Shown: piece by piece, positions 22,390-32,100 of the stretch
Position numbering within the stretch: the first letter of the stretch is position 1
Layout of the letters: each line of letters opens with the position of its first letter
Assembly (NCBI RefSeq): GCF_963678635.1
Contig: NC_087069.1
Span: 48,811,892-48,873,891, forward strand
Direction of reading: 5' to 3'
DNA from: Symsagittifera roscoffensis
Lineage: Eukaryota > Xenacoelomorpha > Acoela > Convolutidae
Length of the DNA stretch: 62,000 bases
The notes under the pieces: generated by a model
The model's database searches: none
What the model saw: only the letters and a program-made list of their open reading frames with translations
What the model was told of the DNA's origin: nothing
Program-made: the position numbers and the translations under genes

Positions 22390-23445
22390 CTATGCAAATA
22401 CTTGTATATTATCATCAGAGAATATCACGTGTACGAGTGCGTACAGTTCCCTAGGATGCAGTCGTCCTCTGTTCGGATCATACACTGGAAGCGAGCGCTC
22501 CTTCACGTCCATTTCCAAGAGGAAATCTCTCAACCTCGTCAAGGACAAGACTAGGTTCTCCGGGTCCATGTGTTGCTTTTCCGTCGCCCTCGTCACCAAG
22601 AAGCATAGGTATTTTCCCGGTATTTGTGATGCCGCCGGAGGTAAGGCTGCTACGCCCCCTACTCCTGGTCGTTGCTTCCAAAGGAATTCCACATTTTTGT
22701 ATTCTCTCTTAAAATCTGTCGCTAACATTGTCCTAAAACTCATGTCTGCTGTGATTGCTATCGCGCATGTTCTGTTTGTGAGTATGAAATCACTGTCTGT
22801 TAATTTTATGTAACTTGAATACTCATTTGGTAGGTTAAAATATGACTCAACTTCCCTCCCTATGTCAGGTTTCTTAAGTTCTTCGCTTTTTTCTGCTTCT
22901 AAGTCTCCTGTCTCTCTTGCTATTCTCAATTTTTTTATTATCAGGTTTTTAGTGTGGGTAAGTCCTAACCCCACTCCCCGGGCAAAAAGACCCTTCGACG
23001 TCCCCGTCAATCGCATACCGGATATCAAGTCGAGGTTAGAAGCCGGAATGAGAAGTCGTCCCTCCTGGGCAGCCCAGGAAGGATCATCCCGTTCGGTCTT
23101 GATGTACTTCATGCTTTCACGATCTACGTCTTGAATTGTGACGCTGGTCTCTTTAGGGTCTGATGTCATTTCATTCAGCCTTTCCAAGACTCGCAGATTT
23201 GTGAGATCTTCTTCGTAGGACTCCAATTGCTCCTCGTCGAAATCTACTTCGGGTTTCGACCTGTCCTCGATCCATTCCTGGTCGTGATCATCTACTATGT
23301 CGATGTCTTGGGAGACTGTTATGCCTTCTAGACCCACCATTTTTTCCCTTATCTTTTTCAGATCTATCCTATCCACTACAAAGTCGTCACCGTAACGATT
23401 GTATTTCTTTCTAGGTCTTCTCCCGTCGCCTTGTCGAGTCTGCAT
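22390..23445 (-). CDS. Macro-domain protein (351 codons) of the giant retrotransposon
   Basis: The start was chosen at ATG 23445 (MQTRQGDGRR) because the plus copy has METRQSKRGK at the same place. Residues 1-211 are charged and acidic (DDHDQEWIEDRSKPEVDFDE) with one Gly-rich turn (LFARGVGLGLTHTKN). Residues 212-351 follow the macro fold in order: YIKLTDSDFI, CAIAITADMSFRTMLATDFK, GVGGVAALPP, KYLCFLVTRATEKQ, ENLVLSLTRLRDFL, RSLPVYDPNRGRLHPRELYA, HVIFSDDNIQVFA. This resembles the TARG1/Poa1 type of ADP-ribose-binding or hydrolysing macro domain. The glycine loop that usually reads GAGIA is SFRTMLA here, and the usual G-C-G-L-D loop is DPNRGRL, so binding or catalysis may be altered or lost. 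It overlaps the integrase frame by 35 bases. Confidence 0.72.
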   Translation of the reverse strand: MQTRQGDGRRPRKKYNRYGDDFVVDRIDLKKIREKMVGLEGITVSQDIDIVDDHDQEWIEDRSKPEVDFDEEQLESYEEDLTNLRVLERLNEMTSDPKETSVTIQDVDRESMKYIKTERDDPSWAAQEGRLLIPASNLDLISGMRLTGTSKGLFARGVGLGLTHTKNLIIKKLRIARETGDLEAEKSEELKKPDIGREVESYFNLPNEYSSYIKLTDSDFILTNRTCAIAITADMSFRTMLATDFKREYKNVEFLWKQRPGVGGVAALPPAASQIPGKYLCFLVTRATEKQHMDPENLVLSLTRLRDFLLEMDVKERSLPVYDPNRGRLHPRELYALVHVIFSDDNIQVFA

Positions 23446-23872
23446 CGTGAACGGGATTTTTGGGAACCTCTGTTTGTTCGGGATCCTGCCAATCTTCCTC
23501 TGCATAAGGTAAGGTTTCATCATCTACTTCGATCATCTCATTTGGATCCAGGTCCAGTGGTGTATTTGTTCCATCCTCTACGATTCCGTTTCCATCGTTC
23601 TTCTCCCGGGTGCCTTTCTCGTTGACTTCACAAGCAGGATCCATCATCAGATAGTCCCCTTCTTCTATGTCTGCGGGTATACACCAATCTTCTGTCGATG
23701 GATTGTGTGGCTTAATGTTCTCGTAGTGGGCGGCTCGGCCAGTACTCAGTCTATAAAAACGTCCCTCCTGGTGCACTTCTGTAATCATGAAGGGTCCCCT
23801 CCACTTTTTTAGGAGCTTTTTCGTCCCTTTCGGTATTATAACGTTCTGAAATACCCATACGTAGTCTTCCAC
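23411..23872 (-). pseudogene. Integrase C-terminal tail with GPF-like module
   Basis: DYVWVFQNVIIPKGTKKLL then KKWRGPFMITEVHQEGRFY and HYENIKPHNPS is the GPY/F-type module found after the catalytic core in Ty3/gypsy integrases, thought to help multimerisation and DNA contact. A long acidic tail follows (EMIEVDDETLPYAEEDWQDP). It overlaps the core frame by 37 bases; a one-base shift near 23860 separates the two, which the plus copy does not share at that point. The stop at 23411 lies inside the macro ORF, an overlap that both copies keep. Confidence 0.7.
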
Positions 23873-24882
23873 CGAGTACCAGCTTTTGCACCAGCTGCTT
23901 TCTTGTCGAATTTTTTCATCTGCCTTGCCTGTGCTTGCTGAGTATTTCGTCTACACAAATCGTTCAACTCCTGTTGACGTCTGGTCACATCCCTCACGTA
24001 AACCTGCGGAGACGTTTTCTTTCCATCATACTCTGGGTAGAAAAAATTTAAGGGTAAAGACTTCTCGTGTCCAGTTAGCATCATGTGTGGACTCACTTCG
24101 GTGGTGGAGTGTTGCGTGCTAATATAGGCTCCCATCACCTGTGGAAGGTATCTGTCCCAATCGGTCATGTACCTGGAACAATATACCCTCAGCATCGACA
24201 CTAACGTTCTATTCTGTCTTTCCACTAAGCCATTCGTCTGAGGGTGGTATGTCGTGGAGTGAGCCTGAGCAACCTGGGAGGGTCTCATAAGCTCTTTCGT
24301 AAGCTCTCCTACAAAAGCTGTTCCATTATCCGATTGAAACGTCATCGGACAACCATGTCTCGCTATCCACGTATTGCTCAGGTGGTCGCATGTCTCCTCC
24401 GCCGAGGCAGTTATGCAGGGCACGGCCTCTGCATACTTCGTCAAGCGATCTATCATGAGCAGGACTTGGTTATAACCGCTGTCTGTCATGCATATCTTCT
24501 GGTGATCTATCTGCACCACCTCGTTGAATTCAGACGACTCAATCGATTGTAAAGGAAATCGCAATTTCCTTGGATCCTTGACTTGTTGGCAAGACAGGCA
24601 CGCTGTTATCCACTTCTTGCATGCTTTTTTCATTCCAGGCCACTCAAAGCGTTTCAGGATCCTCTTATGCACTTTGTCGATCCCTTGATGGCCCATATGA
24701 TCATGCGACCTGAATAATAGTTCTGTCTGATAGATTTGCGGCAACACTATCGCGTTATACTTGTATAGGACTTTGTCTTCTTCACTTCTCTTGCAAGCCA
24801 CAATCTCGTCCTTGTTCAGATATAATCTCCCCTCCTTCTGCATGACTGTCTTCTTCCAGGTCACCTTTGTCTGGTGCACCAT
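23836..24882 (-). pseudogene. Ty3/gypsy integrase, catalytic core (348 codons)
   Basis: Zinc-binding H2C2 domain: His60 and His65 (RSHDHMGHQG), Cys95 and Cys98 (CLSCQQ). Core: Asp126 (VQIDHQK), Asp185 (FQSDNGTAF), Glu221 (GLVERQNRT), giving D,D-35-E. The protein inserts element cDNA into the host chromosome. The catalytic residues are intact, but the N-terminal part is shifted near 24870 and the C-terminal tail is in another frame, so the gene is broken. About 80% similar by eye to the plus-strand copy. Confidence 0.85.
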
Positions 24883-25111
24883 TTTCTATCCACCTTTTCA
24901 GGTTACTTGTCATGCGGTCATTTATCTGCGCCCTCAGTAGGTCCGAGAGTCTGTATCTCGCATTTAAATATGTCTTCATGACCCTCATCTGACAATTCAT
25001 CTCAGTGGCTGGTGTGTGTCTTCCTCCATCTTTACGCACCAAATCTTCGCCAACGGTTGTGTTTCTTGTTTGAACGGCTGAAGATCAGTCGTTCAAACAA
25101 CGGCGAAGCGA
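24860..25111 (-). pseudogene. Truncated pol text upstream of integrase
   Basis: AKIWCVKMEEDTHQP then KTYLNARYRLSDLLRAQ and KRWIENGAPDKGDLEEDS match the plus copy at about 35865-36070. Phase changes at about 25020 and again near 24870, where the plus copy has extra residues. Similarity fades between 25090 and 25111, directly against the start of the plus-strand LTR at 25112. Confidence 0.65.
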
Positions 25112-25996
25112 TGTGCCATTCTGCCGGATGACACAGCACAACCTTCCCGCGACATAGAAAAGAGTGACGAAAGGCCTTATGAACAGAAGAGTGTTGCGAC
25201 GGAGGGTCGGAATGTTCTGGAATTTTTATTTTTGAAATTTCGATTTGAAGCAGAACATTTCTGAGAAATAGAAAAAAGACGGCCATTTTGAATAAAATAG
25301 AAAAAAGCAGAACAACGATAGAAATTGTGACGAACAGTTGTGTCAGAGACAGGAAAATTACGGAGCCTCTTATCGTGGCAATAACACACGATAAGGACCT
25401 TAGTGACGGATATTTGTGGAGACGGAGGCTTCAGTGGGGGGAAGAGAAATACCACGGAACCCTCCCGGGACACGAAATATAGGAGATAAGAGTGTTATCT
25501 CAAGAAAATCACGGGAGCGGAGGCTTGGTCCCCCAGAGATTGTTATATGTGAAGGGACTGGGTAAACTAACTATAACAGCTGCTGTAATGTCCTAGAGAT
25601 CAATTAAACACCGATATTATTTGATATTTCAGAGCATGAGTAGATAGAGAAAGGAAAGGGTCAATCCATCTCCAATGGATTTAATATAAAACTGTCACAC
25701 AAAAACATATAAAAATAGGTTGTTCGAGCCGTGTTTTTAATGACAATCATGTAGTCTGAGGATCCGAGACTCAGCTATGTGGTTGTGTTCGCATGTAAAC
25801 GAAAGCTGATCAAAAGTCGTTTGACTGATGGCCTAAAAATGGTAACTTTTTACTTTGCCCTAGACAGACCAGAAAATCAACTGGCAAGGTCGAGACGGTG
25901 AAAAACGAGTAGAATTAAGGTAACTGACGCCTGCCAGTCGTTAATAGGTACTTTTTCTACGCTCCGTCGCTGTGTGATATTTGGGCGAATGTTACA
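25112..25996 (+). repeat. 5' LTR of the plus-strand element
   Basis: Begins TGTGCCATTC and ends GAATGTTACA, an imperfect terminal inverted repeat. It aligns along its whole length with the reverse complement of 5546-6435, though with many differences, which supports both boundaries. TATA-like text AATATAAAAC occurs near 25682. Antisense frames inside it (25032-25473) have no protein support. Confidence 0.75.
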
Positions 25997-26008
25997 TAGA
26001 CGTTTTTA

Positions 26009-26027
26009 TGGCGCTCCTGGGTGGGCC
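26009..26027 (+). other. Candidate primer-binding site
   Basis: TGGCGCTCCTGGGTGGGCC starts with the TGG expected opposite a tRNA 3' CCA and lies 12 bases after the LTR end. Its complement has the layout of a T-stem plus acceptor arm. Which tRNA it matches cannot be told without a search. Confidence 0.45.
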
Positions 26028-26074
26028 TGTTAAAGGCATGAAACCATCATGATCAGCAAGCGTTTCAGCGACGT

Positions 26075-28132
26075 ACCCTCCGCTCCGGCCGTAAGCCCGA
26101 GTTAGAGGCCTTAATGACCGTTTTTGTACTAGGGGGAAGGTGCGTACCCCTCCGTCTAGTACGATTTAGCTTTTTAACTTAGTTAACACCGAAAATTCCG
26201 GGGGCCGGAGGGTTAGGTGGGAAGTCATAACCAAAAACAATTAAAGAGAAAGCGTAAAACCAAACAAAAATAGTGTATAACCAAGAAAAAGCCAAAAATA
26301 AATTTATTTAAAAACAAAAAAGTACAAAAAACAGTAAAAAAATCCAAAAAAGACCAAAAACAGTAAAAAACATAAAGTGACAGTTTATATGTTATTTCCG
26401 GACGAGATGTGATCTGACCTTCCTATTTGTTGTTGTTTCAGATTGATTTATATCTTTCTGATAGAAAGATTGTGTGTTTTGGTGAAGGGTTGGATACCCT
26501 CCCTCGAGTGTAATTTGAGTGTTTAAGCACGTTAATGATAAATTTGCCGGTGGCCGGAGGGTAGAGTGGCAAGCTGATCAACGTGTTCCACGCTCAACAG
26601 GGACATCAAGGACAACATCCGCAACGACTGTTGGGTATCGTTGAAGCAATTTTAGTATCGTTCGGGTACTATTTCTTTAAAACTTAAGTGGTTTGGGCAC
26701 GATTGGCGCGGTCCGATTGTACCCTCCATCGATTACAAATTTCCGAGTTAAGGGTCTTAATTCGGATATTTTGGTGCAAAGGAGGGTATAGTACTATTTA
26801 TTAACGACTATTAATAGATTATTATCCTTACTATATTTTACTTATCTCCTATTTAGACCCAAGAAACACCCGTTTTTTGTCGAAAATTACCAATTTTTGA
26901 CCAAACTGTAGACCCCCAAATTTTCGGATATCCGAGCTTTTCCGATAGGCAAAAAGCTTTTATATAGAGAGTAGCTACGTAGTTCGATCCCCTTCACTAA
27001 AGAAACCGTGTGAGCGAAGACTCAGTAGAAGTTAGAAAAACGAAAATTTTTCGTTCAAAATTTTGATAATTTTCTGTATTTTGTCAATCTGTTTTGGGGA
27101 TCGAGTTTTTGAGTTTTTAGAGTTAGAGCAATAAAATTTTTTGCGTTAGGAGCGTGCTAGCATAACGTGCTAGGTTACTAGAGAAATTTTTGGGTAACCC
27201 TCCGAGTAGCTCCGTGGACAGAGCTAACGACTTAAGGTTTGGAAAAGGAAGGAATCGGAGGGTCCAAATTTGATAGTTTTTGGCCAAATTTTTGTTTCTA
27301 AACCAATTTTGGTCCGGTTTTTTGTATTATTCCAGTGCCGTACAGGGCTGCTACGCTCATTTCAAGCATTTCTAGGCATTTTTGACCGGAATTGCGGAAA
27401 AAGTCTTTCAGAACCTATATAGGTGGTGAAAAAGGGCCATTTTGACAAACGCGTTTTTGGCGAGTTCTCAAAGACCAGTTATCCGATCGGGATAATTTTG
27501 GTACCATAAGTCGACGTTTTTGACCACTTTTTCGAATCGCAACCGCTTTTGGGTTGGTTAATTCAGATAAGAAAAATTTTTTAGAATTTGTTGGTTCGGA
27601 GGGTCCAAATCACGGGCAACCCTCCGAGCGGCAGAAAATTTTATTAAAACATCTTTTTATTCAACTGGGAAGGTTGACCGTGTCAGCCAACCTAGTTTTA
27701 AGTCAGGTAGACCGCTTTCAGAGGCTTTACTGCGGTGATATAACCCTTTTTCTTGATTAAGGGGGGACCCTCCGAAGTGACCCTCAGGAGTCAGCTAAAC
27801 CCTTTAACAACCCTCCTTAGTGGAAAATTTCCACGAGATCACCCTAAGAAGTTGAAACAGCTCCCCCTAGAACCCTTAGCTTATTTTGACGCTTTTTGAA
27901 GCTAGTAGGAGAACCTTCCAAGTGAGATCGGAAAATTTGGAAAATTTTGGAGGTACCCTCCGAAGTGACCCTCCGGAGCGTATTAAGCATCTTATTGACC
28001 CTCCTTAGTAAATTTAGGGGGACCCTCCGAAGTAACTTGGGTGATTAAGATACCCTCCTAAAAAACTTGAGTGATTGAGGTACCCTCCGAGGTAACCCTC
28101 CGGAGTGTCTTAAACCTTCTAGCGACCCTCCT
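26075..28132 (+). repeat. ACCCTCC / GGAGGGT motif array
   Basis: About twenty copies of ACCCTCC(G) or its complement lie in the leader. Four form inverted pairs about 60 bases apart: 26145/26206, 26495/26555, 26721/26781 and 27197/27256. Text between the arms is loosely alike (TTAA, CCGG, GAGTT blocks). From 27767 to 28132 the motif recurs in direct orientation every 13 to 45 bases, often as CCCTCCGAAGT or CCCTCCGGAG. Pairing of ACCCTCCG with CGGAGGGT would give stem-loops in the RNA. Confidence 0.75.
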
Positions 28133-28340
28133 TGTAAGAGGCTTGAGTGAACCTTCTGTGGCAATTTGGGAAACGGAAAATATCCATTTAATTAGGATCA
28201 TATTAGGATATTAGGCGTGCTTATCAGGATCATAAGAACCCATTCTGACCCGGAAATTCGTGATCAACTTTGGATTCTACATTGGGTGTATTAGAAGTAC
28301 CCGAACCAAATTTTTTTTTGATTGTGATTTTGGTTGTGTC

Positions 28341-28712
28341 GTTGCCTTGAGCTACTTAATAGGGAAGTTCGGGCAATCCGGGAACAAATAAAGGAAGACC
28401 TCGGTGGGTGTATTAGGCAAATACACACCCACTTGAGAAGAAAAGTTGTTCCCTACTCTCGTGCACTTGGAGCAGTCCGAGTGTGGGAGAGCTTTTTCAT
28501 AGACTTGACGAATTTTCGACCAAGAGGTTGCCTTGAGCTACTTAGTAGGACAGCTCGGGCAATCGCAGGACACCCAAAAGAAGACCTCGGTGGGTGTATT
28601 AGGCAAAAACACACCCACTTGAGAAGACTGTGTCCTGGGCTTCGTTCTTTCGGATCGTTCCGATTGGGGGAAGTCTTTTTCTTTAAGACTAAGTTTTATT
28701 TATCTATTTCTG
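28341..28712 (+). ncRNA. Tandem 186-nt structured RNA repeat upstream of gag
   Basis: Two repeats start GTTGCCTTGAGCTACTTA at 28341 and 28527. Each has an outer stem, an inner stem and a second hairpin. The outer stem is GGGAACAA/TTGTTCCC (28380-28387 with 28446-28453) in the first and CAGGACAC/GTGTCCTG (28566-28573 with 28630-28637) in the second: different bases, same pairing. The inner stem GTGGGTGT/ACACCCAC is shared. The second hairpin is CACTTGGA/TCCGAGTG in repeat one and TCGGA/TCCGA in repeat two. The open frame through both has no ATG, so an RNA role is favoured. Confidence 0.7.
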
Positions 28713-29104
28713 AATCATCACTGCCTTTTATCGAAGATTGTTTAATTTTAACAAAGCAGTGACTTAATAAATTGTGTGGCGATAAATTGATACTGACAAA
28801 AGGTCGCTGTCACCTATAGGATATTCTTATCTGATTACCGATTGTGTTTTGTGTACCGATTATATCTTGTGGAAACTTAGTGTTACTGTTATATTATACA
28901 ACCGGGTTGAGTCAGCATTATATCAATACTGGGTAGACCCTGTGTGTAACTTTAGCGGAGTCACTAGTTTAGTCGTGAGAGATCTAAGACACATTTTGAT
29001 ACTGACGGAATCGAGTAGGCAGCGTTAAGTGATTTAACTAAAACTTGTTTGTGGTGCGTTTGCATTGCCATCAAATTACGAATATTTTCATTTTGTATAA
29101 AACT

Positions 29105-32100
29105 ATGCAGCGCAGGGACTCGTTAGGATCGACTACCAAAATTCCCAGGCTAAGCAAGGGAAGCACGCGGAAATTTAGAACTAGGCGTAGCCAAACCTCG
29201 TTTAGCAGCGCTTCCGACGCGTTTGCTGAAGACGAACCGACTAAAGGTCAACCTGATCTTTCAGTGATCGAAATGAAACTAAGGAGCGAGAAAAACCTTG
29301 ATGGCAACCAAGACCGCAGCGCCGAGGCCGAGCCTGCGAGCGGAACGCTGGTGGATCCCTTTGACGAAGGGGAGCGAACGCTCATTCGACCCGACTTTGA
29401 GCCAGACGAGGTCCTCGAACGAGAGGAAGTCGAGAGGACAGAAGAGACCTCGGAGCGTTCCGAGGTCGAGCCGCGAGAAGAAGTCTTGTTCAAGGGAATG
29501 TCCAAATCGGAGACCAAGAATCACAGGTGGAGGGGAGAATACTCACATTCGGCTAGTACCCACTCATCTCTGGCCAAGCAGAGCAACAACGCGATGATGT
29601 CGAGTATAAGCCCGAGTGAAGAACAACCGGGTTCGAAAGCCAAGAAGAGTTGGAGGTCTCTGTACGACGAGCGCATGGCATCACTACCAACTGTTGGTTT
29701 GACTTCCAGTTATGACTACCCGGAGACATCCCATCCGGATGTAGACTTCACACCGTGCCCAAGGAACGAGAAGAGCAGCAAGGCGTCATCAATCTCGCCG
29801 AACAGGCCCATGTCAGATGGGATAACGATGGGGGCATCATCAACTTTTGACAGACTAATGACGTCAATGCACAAGCAAAAGGACGGAGCGTCATCGAGTA
29901 CTAGGCTACCGCCGCAGCTGACCTCATCTTCTCTGGGGCTAACCCCGTCACTGGGGGCAGCTGGTGACATAAGTGATATGTTCGCTGGTGTGATGAATGG
30001 CCTGGATGAATTGAGGCGGGACATGACTAAAAAGATAGATCAAGTTGACGAGAGAGCTCACCATGGTAGAGAGAGCTTGAAAGATGAGCTGACGCACGTG
30101 AAGTCGCAGGCGAGGTTTGATCAGGCTCAGTTGATTCGCAACACCGATCAATGCCTGGCCGAGAGCCTGGCACAGGCAAAGAAAGAGTCAGAGGAAAGGG
30201 AGGCTAGGATGACAAGAGAGATCGAGCGATTATTGAATGATCATGATAGTACCTATGCCCAAACGATGACTGGCCTGGAAAAGAGGTTGGACGCCAAATC
30301 TGACTTGATGATGCGGAAGCTTGACGCGATCCTGAACGGAAGTAGTTGGCAGGAGCATTCCAACTCAAGGGAGCGCTCACGCCATGCGAATGTTGCAGAT
30401 GGTACGGGCAACAATGCCAGAGCCCAGCAAAGCTCGAGAACGAACTACGAGCATAGAAACAAGGAGTGGCCAAGGGCAGCCCCGCAGAGGCCTGGCTGGA
30501 CGAATCCAGTACCGCCGGAGGCAGAGGCCACACCGGAGACAAGATTGCCAACCGTGCCACAAGTCAGTTCAGTACCAGATCTGACCACAGTCTCACAAGA
30601 CACAACGATGTATGCCTCGATGTTCGAGCCTCTGAACAGATCTCTTGAAACATTCATCACCAAGCTCTCGAAGTCAACCGAGAGAGGAGAGAGGTCAAGA
30701 AGAACACTGAAGAAGCCGAAGTCATACAAAGACGAGTCAGATGGCTGCATTGACACTTGGATAGAGGTGATGAAGTTACACTTTGAGGAAGAGAATCTCT
30801 CCAAGAAACAAGAGTGCAGCGCGCTGACGAGCAACCTGGAGGGTACTGCATTAAATTGTGTAATGGCGAAAAGAGCCAATGAGAGAGACAGCGCTCGCAA
30901 GATATTCGACATCCTGCTGAATCGTTTCGGCTCTGGAGTACAAGGGCACCAGGCCATGGTGAAGTTCGAGAAGAGGCGACAGAGAGATGAAGAATCAATA
31001 GATAAATTCTTGGATGACCTTGAACTGCTCAGGAGGAGAAGTAACCCGGATGAGAGAATATCCGAGCGAAACTTGGCGATCGCTTCGAAGTTCATGGATG
31101 GAGTAAGGAGTGAGGAGTTGAAGACGATGTTGGCCACTCACTTCACCCTGTCACTAGTTCAGGTACCCACGCCCGACGACTTGCGTATGAAGTCACGCGA
31201 GTATTTACTCATAAAACCGAGGGCGCAAAACCGTTACAGCAATTATGGCAACTATAGCGGGACAAACACTGGTGCGAATTCCAGTTGGTACAAACCTCGC
31301 GATGACATGGACAAGAGGAGGTCGTGTGCGAATTGTGGTTCGATGGACCATCACGTTTCTGCGTGTTCTGCATACAAACAGAACATGAAGGCCATAGGCT
31401 ACTTTCTCGAGGACGCTGACGCGACCGACGAGGATCATGAAGAGTATGTGAGAGGGCTCATCATGAAATATGGTCCGAGGTGTTTCTTCTGTAATTTGGA
31501 GGGACACTTCAAGTCGGATTGTACTCAATTTTGGGACGCAGTAGCGGACGTGAAACATCCCCGCCATGAAGAGGCGCTTTCGGGGGTCAAGGCCAGTCGA
31601 GCACGTCTGATGAACGAGGCTGAATCTCGGAAAAAGGAGACGATACCGAACACCTTCACGACCAAAAAGGTTAAGACGTGGCCTGATGAGGTGGTAGCCT
31701 CGAACCTCGAAACAGAGTCGTCTAGCCCACTCAAGGTGGATTACGGCCTGGCGGCAAGGACAGCTCTGCAGAATGTCAAACAGGACCTAGCCACGAAAGA
31801 AGTGGAGCAATGGGTAAGGTCGGAGCTGGAGAGCACAGATCTTCGGGAAGGTCTTAATGTCCTGAGTAAAACGACAGGAGCAGAAGACGAAAGAGAGCCC
31901 AAGAAACAGGGACTAAAACTGAACGTTATATCTGGCAAGACTTTCGGCATGACGAAGGCAGGGACCAAAATAATGTCTATCATCTCAGTCGCAGGGCACC
32001 AGGTGGTCAAGAACCTGAGCGAGCCATCCGAGATTACACTGGTCCACCTGGACATCTATGCCGACTACCTGAAGGAGAAGGATCCCAAACTGGACTCCAG

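Larger units (their letters stand above)
5546..25111 (-). mobile_element. Giant Ty3/gypsy-class LTR retrotransposon, 5'-truncated (minus copy)
   Basis: Read on the minus strand from 25111 to 5546: a scrap of pol upstream of integrase, integrase with its GPF-like tail, a macro-domain ORF, a spacer with hairpin and acceptor, coiled coil, SGNH hydrolase, a huge region of unknown function carrying a ~6-kb tandem duplication, a 3' untranslated region, polypurine tract and one LTR. The 5' LTR, leader, gag, protease, RT and RNase H are missing. Multiple stops and frameshifts show that the copy is dead. The 80%-like protein similarity to the plus-strand copy in the integrase places both in one family, but their LTRs have diverged much further. 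Confidence 0.85.
25997..29104 (+). other. 3.1-kb leader between 5' LTR and gag
   Basis: No credible protein frame; gag's first in-frame ATG is at 29105. The leader is unusually long for Ty3/gypsy and is full of ordered elements: a motif array (26075-28132) and tandem structured repeats (28341-28712), both listed separately. Such a leader would be expected to hold packaging, dimerisation or translation signals. Confidence 0.6.

Noticed and set aside
25032-25473. Antisense frames over the plus-strand LTR
   Set aside because: They lie within LTR sequence, have no recognisable domain and are not kept in the other LTR.
28334-28762. 142-codon open frame with two 62-residue repeats in the leader
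   Set aside because: It has no ATG, and the repeats are better explained by conserved RNA stems whose period happens to be a multiple of three.
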